Positions 6,326-10,956 of a DNA stretch of 10,956 bases are shown here, in pieces (within the stretch, counting starts at the first letter, position 1; each line of letters starts with the position of its first letter). Source of the stretch: Accumulibacter sp. (GTDB lineage Bacteria; Pseudomonadota; Gammaproteobacteria; Burkholderiales; Rhodocyclaceae); contig JAISDL010000078.1 of the NCBI GenBank assembly GCA_031264825.1, forward strand, positions 1 through 10,956, read 5' to 3'. The notes below the pieces were generated by a model. That model saw nothing but the letters and a program-made list of their open reading frames with translations. It was not told the origin of the DNA and ran no database searches. The position numbers and the translations under genes are program-made.

Positions 6326-7464
6326 TCCTGCTCGACGGCAAAAATCCCGCCGTTGGCCGTCTGCACGAGAATCTGCCTTCCGAAGAGTTGCAACGGCGCG
6401 ACGACGGGGCTACCGTCGGTCGTCACGCGGGCGACGAAGGAACCGTTCTCCTTGTCGAGAAAATGGAGCACGCCCTGGAGGTCGGCGACGATGACGTAAC
6501 GTCGGAAAGGCAAAGGCGCGGTCAGCCTGCGGAGCGCGAGCTTGTCCTGCTTCCAGAGGCTCGCGCCCGTTTCCAGGTCGAGCGCGTGGACGGCGCTTCT
6601 ATCGTCGGTAACGTACAAGGACGTGCCGTCGATCGACAAACCGGAGGTGCTCGACATGGCCCTGGCCCAGATCAGGTTTCCCCGCATCAGGTCGAAGCAG
6701 CTTACCCGCCCCTGATACGCCACGGCGCAGATCGTGCGCTGAAAAATGACCGGGGCGCTCGTGATGTCGGACGCTCTTTCAAGCTCGGTCGCGCCCTTGG
6801 GTTGCGCGACCGTTCCGTCCCAGACGGCGGCGCCGTTTTCCAGGTTGACCGCGATCAACTTCCCGCCCGGAAAACCGGCGAAGATGAACTGATGGTCGAT
6901 GAGCGGCTGCGCCGTCATGCGTACCGAAAGCGCCGGCATCGGCCGCTGGAATATCCAGCGCCGCGTTCCGTCGAAGGCGTCGTAGGCAATCAGGCGGTTG
7001 TCCGCGCTCCGAACGACGACCATCCCGCCGCCCAGCGCCGGAGGAGAAAGGATTTCGCTCGTCGCTTCGGCTTTCCACAAAAGCTTGCCTTCGCTCGCCG
7101 AAAATGCCAGGACTTGTCCCGACGAAGAGCCGACGATCACGCGGTCACGGTCCGCGCCGACGCCGCCCGAGAGCGTCTGACCGACGTTGACCTTCCACGA
7201 CTGCTTGCCGTCGTCGATGCGTATCAGGCTACCGTCCCGCCCCGCGGCGTAGATCGTCGAATCGACGATCGCGGGCATGAAAGAATAAACCTCGCTTTTT
7301 CCGATGCTTTCACGCCAGACGACGCGGGCCTGCGCCGTCGCCTGGATGGCCTGCAACTCGGCAACTTTCGGCCCGCGGCTTTTGAAGGGGTTCATCGAAT
7401 CCAGCACCGAGCAGCCGGTCAGGCCTGCGAGCGCGAGGACGACGAGAGAGAGGGTTCGGCGCAT
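6322..7464 (-). CDS. bamB: Outer-membrane assembly lipoprotein BamB
   Basis: A lipoprotein component of the beta-barrel assembly machinery on the periplasmic face of the outer membrane, where it scaffolds BamA and incoming barrels. At 380 residues it is of family length. A lipoprotein signal peptide ends in lipobox LTGC with lipidated C18; Ser at +2 fits outer-membrane sorting. The rest is a beta-propeller built from PQQ-like repeats with recurring hydrophobic-D-x-x-x-G-x-x-x-W patterns, for example around IDDGKQSW, YDAFDGTRRW, VNLENGAAVW, FDLMRGNLIW and LDLETGASLW. A strong GGAGG (7474-7478 on the opposite strand) lies 9 bases before the ATG. The start shares one base with the yfgM stop (TAATG), and the stop overlaps the der start. 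Lnt, encoded convergently, would be expected to finish its acylation. Confidence 0.95.
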   Translation of the reverse strand: MRRTLSLVVLALAGLTGCSVLDSMNPFKSRGPKVAELQAIQATAQARVVWRESIGKSEVYSFMPAIVDSTIYAAGRDGSLIRIDDGKQSWKVNVGQTLSGGVGADRDRVIVGSSSGQVLAFSASEGKLLWKAEATSEILSPPALGGGMVVVRSADNRLIAYDAFDGTRRWIFQRPMPALSVRMTAQPLIDHQFIFAGFPGGKLIAVNLENGAAVWDGTVAQPKGATELERASDITSAPVIFQRTICAVAYQGRVSCFDLMRGNLIWARAMSSTSGLSIDGTSLYVTDDRSAVHALDLETGASLWKQDKLALRRLTAPLPFRRYVIVADLQGVLHFLDKENGSFVARVTTDGSPVVAPLQLFGRQILVQTANGGIFAVEQE

Positions 7465-8153
7465 TACTGCCCACCTCCCAGCGCGTCGAGCTTTTGCCGG
7501 AGGATTTCGCGGTAGGTCCCGTCGGCCTGCGTCTGCCAGTCCTGGAGCGAATCGAGGCCGCCGCTCGTCTTTTGTTTTTCTTCCAGCTTTGTCAGCGCCG
7601 ATTGGTAGGCTTTGCGCGCCTCATCGACCTTGCCCTGGATTTTCAGGATATCGCCGCGCGTATCCTGAAAACGCGCCTCGAACACGGGAAGCACGCTGCC
7701 TTCGAGCTGTTTCAACGCTTCGTCGTAGGATTTTTCGTCGATCAGAAGGACAGCAAGATAGAGACGCGCAAGCTCGCGCAATTCGTCCTTGTTGCGCTCG
7801 GCGACCCATTGCAACTGCGCTTTCGCCGTTTTTGCATCCCCCGACTCGACAAAGGCGCCCGCCGCCATCAGGGCGCCGAGCGAGGCGTAGGAGGCGCTGT
7901 CGAACTTCTCGATGAGTTCTCCGCTCGCCGCTTTGACGCGCGCGATGTCCTTTTTCTGGACGGCCTCCTGAAGCGAATGGTAGATCATCGACGCTTGGGC
8001 AATCTGGCGGCGCTGATACCAGTTCCACGCCTGCCATGCGATGACGACCGAAAAAACGACGAGCAGGACGTTGAGCAAGGGGTTTCCGTGCTGCTTCCAC
8101 CACGTCTTCAACTCATCGATCTGTTCCTGCTCTTCAAGATTATAAGCATCCAT
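7464..8153 (-). CDS. yfgM: YfgM-family TPR-like membrane protein
   Basis: An ancillary SecYEG-associated protein (with PpiD in E. coli) proposed to help periplasmic chaperone traffic; in betaproteobacteria it is often annotated as a tetratricopeptide protein. A short acidic cytoplasmic start (YNLEEQEQIDELKTWWKQ) is followed by one transmembrane helix at about residues 24-45, then a periplasmic TPR-like helical domain to the end. ATG 8153 (229 residues) is chosen over upstream in-frame ATGs at 8162 and 8168. GAGGA lies 8 bases before 8153, and family members begin close to this LEEQEQ motif. The 8168 start has no Shine-Dalgarno. With 8153 the gene overlaps hisS by 14 bases, and its stop overlaps the bamB start by one base. 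Confidence is high for family and moderate for exact role. Confidence 0.9.
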   Translation of the reverse strand: MDAYNLEEQEQIDELKTWWKQHGNPLLNVLLVVFSVVIAWQAWNWYQRRQIAQASMIYHSLQEAVQKKDIARVKAASGELIEKFDSASYASLGALMAAGAFVESGDAKTAKAQLQWVAERNKDELRELARLYLAVLLIDEKSYDEALKQLEGSVLPVFEARFQDTRGDILKIQGKVDEARKAYQSALTKLEEKQKTSGGLDSLQDWQTQADGTYREILRQKLDALGGGQ

Positions 8154-9441
8154 TGAAGTCATCCTCATCCAGAAAAGATTTCACGATCTCGTCGGCGACT
8201 TCGTCGATCGAAACGCGTTTTTGCGGCTCGCGACCATCGTCCCGCAAGGGTTTGAGCGTCACCTCGCCGTCGCGCGCCTCGTCGTCGCCGATTATGACGG
8301 CGTAGAGAGCGCCCGAAGCGTCGGCTTTTTTCATCTGCGATTTGAAACTTCCGCCGCCGCAGTTGAAAAGCACCGAAACCCCTCGATCGCGCAGACCTTC
8401 GGCAACTTCAGGCGCGATCGCATTCGCCGCGTCGCCCTGGTAGACCAGGTAGACGTCGGTTTGCGGCGCCGTGGGCACTCCGTCGGACTCCTGAACGAGC
8501 GCTGTCAGGCGCTCGACTCCGATGGCAAAACCGCACGCGGGCATGGGTTTCCCCCCCAACTGCTCGGCGAGACCGTCGTAACGCCCGCCGGCGCAAACCG
8601 TCGCCTGCGCGCCGAGCCGGTCGGTCAGCCATTCGAAAACGGTCAGATTATAGTAGTCCAGCCCGCGAACGAGGCGGGGATTGATCGTGTACGCGACGCC
8701 CACGTCGCTCAAGACTTGTTGCACGCCTTCGAAATGCGCGATCGATTCCGCGCCGAGATGGTCGAGAAGACGCGGCGAATCCGACAGCAGCTCCCGCATC
8801 GCGGGGTTCTTGCTGTCGAGTATCCGAAGCGGGTTCGTATGGAGGCGGCGTTTTGCTTCTTCGTCGAGGCTGTCGGCGTGTTTCTCGAAATAGTCGACGA
8901 GTTCGGCGCGGTAGCGCGCCCTTTCTTCGGGTTGCCCCAGAGAATTGATCTGCAATTCGATTCCGTCGAGCCCAAGGTCGTCCCAGAGGCGCGCGCACAT
9001 CAGGATCTGTTCCGCGTCGATATCGGGCCCGGCGAAACCGAAGGATTCGACGCCGATCTGATTGAATTGACGGTAGCGCCCTTTCTGCGGCCGCTCGTGC
9101 CGGAACATCGGCCCCAGGTAATACAGGCGCAAAGGACGCTGCGCCGCCAGGTGGTGCTGGAGGACGGCGCGCGCGCAACCCGCCGTCCCTTCCGGCCGCA
9201 AGGTCAGTTTTTCCCCGTTGAGACTGTCTTCGAAGGAATACATCTCTTTTTCGACGATGTCGGTCACTTCGCCGATGGCGCGCCTGAACAAGGAGGTCGG
9301 CTCGACGATTGGCAAGCAAATCGGCCGGTAGCCGTAAGCTTTCGCCCACAAACGCACCCGCTCTTCAAAAAACTCCCGGAACTCGGCTTCCGCCGGAAGC
9401 ACGTCGTTCATTCCACGCACGGACTGCACAGTCTGATTCAT
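8140..9441 (-). CDS. hisS: Histidyl-tRNA synthetase
   Basis: A class II aminoacyl-tRNA synthetase that charges tRNA-His in the cytoplasm; 433 residues, normal length. Visible signatures are LRPEGT (81-86), class II motif 2 around FRHERPQKGRYRQF (113-126) with R114, the histidine-specific RGLDYY (259-264), GGRYDG (285-290) and motif 3 at GFAIGVERL (304-312). The C-terminal anticodon-binding domain spans about residues 325-420 and contains the GCGGGSFKSQMKKAD-like substrate loop (361-374). The ATG overlaps the ispG stop in an ATGA and has only a weak Shine-Dalgarno, so coupling to ispG is likely. The 3' end overlaps yfgM. Confidence 0.97.
   Translation of the reverse strand: MNQTVQSVRGMNDVLPAEAEFREFFEERVRLWAKAYGYRPICLPIVEPTSLFRRAIGEVTDIVEKEMYSFEDSLNGEKLTLRPEGTAGCARAVLQHHLAAQRPLRLYYLGPMFRHERPQKGRYRQFNQIGVESFGFAGPDIDAEQILMCARLWDDLGLDGIELQINSLGQPEERARYRAELVDYFEKHADSLDEEAKRRLHTNPLRILDSKNPAMRELLSDSPRLLDHLGAESIAHFEGVQQVLSDVGVAYTINPRLVRGLDYYNLTVFEWLTDRLGAQATVCAGGRYDGLAEQLGGKPMPACGFAIGVERLTALVQESDGVPTAPQTDVYLVYQGDAANAIAPEVAEGLRDRGVSVLFNCGGGSFKSQMKKADASGALYAVIIGDDEARDGEVTLKPLRDDGREPQKRVSIDEVADEIVKSFLDEDDFNGCL
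8162..8166 (-). promoter_or_regulatory. Ribosome-binding site deciding the yfgM start
   Basis: GAGGA on the - strand lies within the 3' end of hisS, 8 bases before ATG 8153. The competing ATG 8168 lies upstream of it with no purine-rich site, so this element selects the shorter yfgM product. Confidence 0.65.
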
Positions 9442-10697
9442 GATTTCATCGTATTCTTTTGTCGATAGGTGCGCGCGACGTAACGCTCGACGATCGCCGT
9501 AAAATCCCCGGCGACATTCCCGCCGCGCAGCGTGGCGGTCTTCACGCCATCCTCATAGACCGGCGCCGCCGGCGCTTCTCCCTTCCCCGGCAAGCTGATC
9601 CCGACGTTCGCGTGCCGGCTTTCGCCCGGCCCGTTCACGATACACCCCATGACCGCCAGACTCATGTTCTCGATCCCCTCGTACGCCTCGCGCCATGAAG
9701 GCATACGCGCGCGGACGTAATCCTGCACCGACTGCGCGAGTCCCTGGAAGACGTCGCCGCTCGTCCGCCCACAACCGGGACACGAGGTGACCATCGGCGT
9801 GAACGCGCGCAAACCCATCGTCTGTAGTATTTCCTGCGCGACGATGACTTCCCGCGCGCGCGACTCGCCTTTCACCGGCGTCAGCGAAACGCGGATTGTA
9901 TCCCCGATTCCTTCCTGGAGAAGAACGGCGATCGCCGCGGTCGAGGCGACGATGCCCTTCGACCCCATCCCCGCTTCGGTCAGCCCCAAGTGCAGAGGAT
10001 AATCCGAAAGCTCCGACAGGGCGCGATACACGGCGATCAGGTCCTGCACTTCCGAAACCTTGCACGAAAGAACGATGCGATCTCCGGGAAGGCCGAGCGC
10101 TTCGGCGCGCGCGGCCGATTCGAGCGCCGATTCGATCATCGCCTCGCGCATGATTTCGCCCGCGCCCCGCGGTTCCGGGCGTTCGAGGTTCCGATCCATG
10201 ACGCGCGCGAGCAATTCCCGGTCGAGGCTCCCCCAATTCACGCCGATGCGCACGGGTTTGTCGTAGCGGCAGGCGATCTCGATCATCTGGGCGAATTGCC
10301 TGTCGTGTTTTTCACCCGACCCGACGTTTCCGGGATTGATGCGGTATTTCGCCAGGGCTTGCGCGCATTCGGGGTAGTCGGCCAGCAGGCGGTGGCCGTT
10401 GTAGTGGAAGTCGCCGACGAGCGGAACGTCGACGCCCGATTTATGGAGCCGCTCGCAGATCGCGGGAATCGCCGCCGCCGCTTCGGGCGTATTGACCGTC
10501 AGCCGAACGAGTTCCGAACCCGCGCACGCAAGCTCGGCGCATTGCGACGCCGACTCCGAAACGTTCGCCGTATCGGTATTCGTCATCGACTGAACGACGA
10601 TCGGATGATCCCCGCCCAGCGAAAGATGGGCGATTTTCACCGTGCGCGTCGGCCGACGAGAGGCAATCCGGTCCGGTCGGGAGAAACCACCAGTCAA
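9438..10697 (-). CDS. ispG: 4-hydroxy-3-methylbut-2-enyl diphosphate synthase IspG
   Basis: An iron-sulfur enzyme of the MEP isoprenoid pathway that reductively converts MEcPP to HMBPP. At 419 residues it is the long form common in betaproteobacteria, longer than the E. coli protein. VQSMTNTDT (35-43) opens the TIM-barrel domain. The 4Fe-4S ligands are C306 and C309 (in SCPGCGRT) and C352 (in MGCIVNGPGES), with catalytic-region E359. The start is TTG at 10697: GAGGG lies 7 bases upstream, and conserved family sequence already begins near residue 10, leaving no suitable later ATG. The gene starts 10 bases after the rodZ stop, and its own stop overlaps the hisS start. The weak TTG start may lower its translation relative to neighbours (inference). 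Confidence 0.95.
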   Translation of the reverse strand: MTGGFSRPDRIASRRPTRTVKIAHLSLGGDHPIVVQSMTNTDTANVSESASQCAELACAGSELVRLTVNTPEAAAAIPAICERLHKSGVDVPLVGDFHYNGHRLLADYPECAQALAKYRINPGNVGSGEKHDRQFAQMIEIACRYDKPVRIGVNWGSLDRELLARVMDRNLERPEPRGAGEIMREAMIESALESAARAEALGLPGDRIVLSCKVSEVQDLIAVYRALSELSDYPLHLGLTEAGMGSKGIVASTAAIAVLLQEGIGDTIRVSLTPVKGESRAREVIVAQEILQTMGLRAFTPMVTSCPGCGRTSGDVFQGLAQSVQDYVRARMPSWREAYEGIENMSLAVMGCIVNGPGESRHANVGISLPGKGEAPAAPVYEDGVKTATLRGGNVAGDFTAIVERYVARTYRQKNTMKS

Positions 10698-10704
10698 ACT
10701 TCGA

Positions 10705-10709
10705 CCCTC
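10705..10709 (-). promoter_or_regulatory. Ribosome-binding site supporting the TTG start of ispG
   Basis: GAGGG on the - strand lies 7 bases before the TTG at 10697 and overlaps the rodZ stop region. It supports TTG as the true ispG start and suggests that ribosomes finishing rodZ reload here. Confidence 0.65.
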
Positions 10710-10956
10710 ATTTGACGGTAAGGTGCGCGACGTTTTCCCTGCTGCGCTTCGAGAGGTCGAGCGGTCTGCCCTTGTAATGCGCGCGGACGTGGGCGGCGTT
10801 ACCGACGACCAGCGAAAAAGGCGCCTGCACCTCGACCCTCTGCCGCGTCCCGGCCTGATTCATCCCGGAAAAAACCACTTTGTTGTTGCGATTGCGGACC
10901 TCGACCCACGCGCCTTCGAGAAAATCGAAGGTCAAGCCGCTCGCGGAAGCGGCGGG
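10708..10956 (-). CDS. rodZ: Cell-shape protein RodZ, C-terminal part (cut by window edge)
   Basis: Only the last 82 residues are visible; the gene continues beyond the right edge. The sequence matches the periplasmic C-terminal DUF4115 domain of RodZ-like proteins: LTFDFLEGAWVEV, KVVFSG, PFSLVVGNA and a final SRENVAHLTV. A short Pro/Ala/Ser-rich stretch (PAASASG) just before it resembles the end of the usual low-complexity periplasmic linker. RodZ links the MreB cytoskeleton to the cell-wall elongation machinery; its cytoplasmic helix-turn-helix domain and transmembrane helix would lie outside the window. Its position directly before ispG is the conserved proteobacterial arrangement. The stop is 10 bases before the ispG start. 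Confidence 0.88.
   Translation of the reverse strand, partial: PAASASGLTFDFLEGAWVEVRNRNNKVVFSGMNQAGTRQRVEVQAPFSLVVGNAAHVRAHYKGRPLDLSKRSRENVAHLTVK

Noticed and set aside
4991..6499. A 502-codon open frame on the + strand opposite der
   Set aside because: It lies almost wholly antisense to Der, whose motifs are intact; it is Arg/Asp-rich in the manner of high-GC shadow frames and has no recognisable domain.
6388..7515. A 375-codon open frame on the + strand opposite bamB
   Set aside because: Shadow of BamB; composition is biased to Arg, Asp and Val with no motif.
8154..8168. Upstream ATG starts (8168, 8162) for yfgM
   Set aside because: No Shine-Dalgarno before them, whereas GAGGA precedes ATG 8153 at 8 bases and the family start matches the latter.
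8221..9468. A 415-codon open frame on the + strand opposite hisS
   Set aside because: Shadow frame of a clearly real HisS; no family features and no operon context.

Overview
The window looks like chromosomal housekeeping DNA from a proteobacterium, most likely a betaproteobacterium. The evidence is high GC, the RodZ-IspG-HisS-YfgM-BamB-Der gene order, a long-form IspG and the style of the MiaB and Der sequences. No species assignment is attempted. I see no tRNA, rRNA, CRISPR array, insertion sequence or phage gene.

Left half (about 1-4850, + strand): a well-formed sigma70-type promoter precedes a small gene of unknown function. Four conserved genes follow, closely packed: miaB (tRNA ms2i6A methylthiotransferase), the PhoH-family ATPase ybeZ, ybeY (rRNA endonuclease) and lnt (apolipoprotein N-acyltransferase). 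This is the familiar miaB-ybeZ-ybeY-lnt cluster, but the corC/ybeX gene usually found between ybeY and lnt is absent. The genes touch, overlap or lie only a few bases apart, so they are probably one operon covering tRNA modification, rRNA maturation and lipoprotein maturation.

Right half (4940-10956, - strand): reading in the direction of transcription from the right edge, rodZ (3' end only), ispG, hisS, yfgM, bamB and der. The junctions from ispG onward overlap by 1 to 14 bases, and rodZ-ispG are 10 bases apart, indicating a translationally coupled operon. It joins cell shape (RodZ), isoprenoid synthesis (IspG), histidyl-tRNA synthesis (HisS), envelope biogenesis (YfgM, BamB) and 50S ribosome assembly (Der). 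BamB is itself a lipoprotein and so a plausible substrate of the Lnt encoded opposite.

Junction (about 4812-4942): the two operons converge on a compact repeat structure. Two five-unit arrays of degenerate heptamers (CTGTCTC / CTGATTC type) lie in opposite orientation around a GC-rich hairpin. The left array encodes the last residues of Lnt, and the right array reaches into the der stop codon. This junction is the most unusual structure in the window. It may be a bidirectional terminator, a small palindromic repeat element, or the scar of a rearrangement that joined two usually separate conserved clusters. Apart from it, the window is ordinary core genome; no new multi-gene system is evident.
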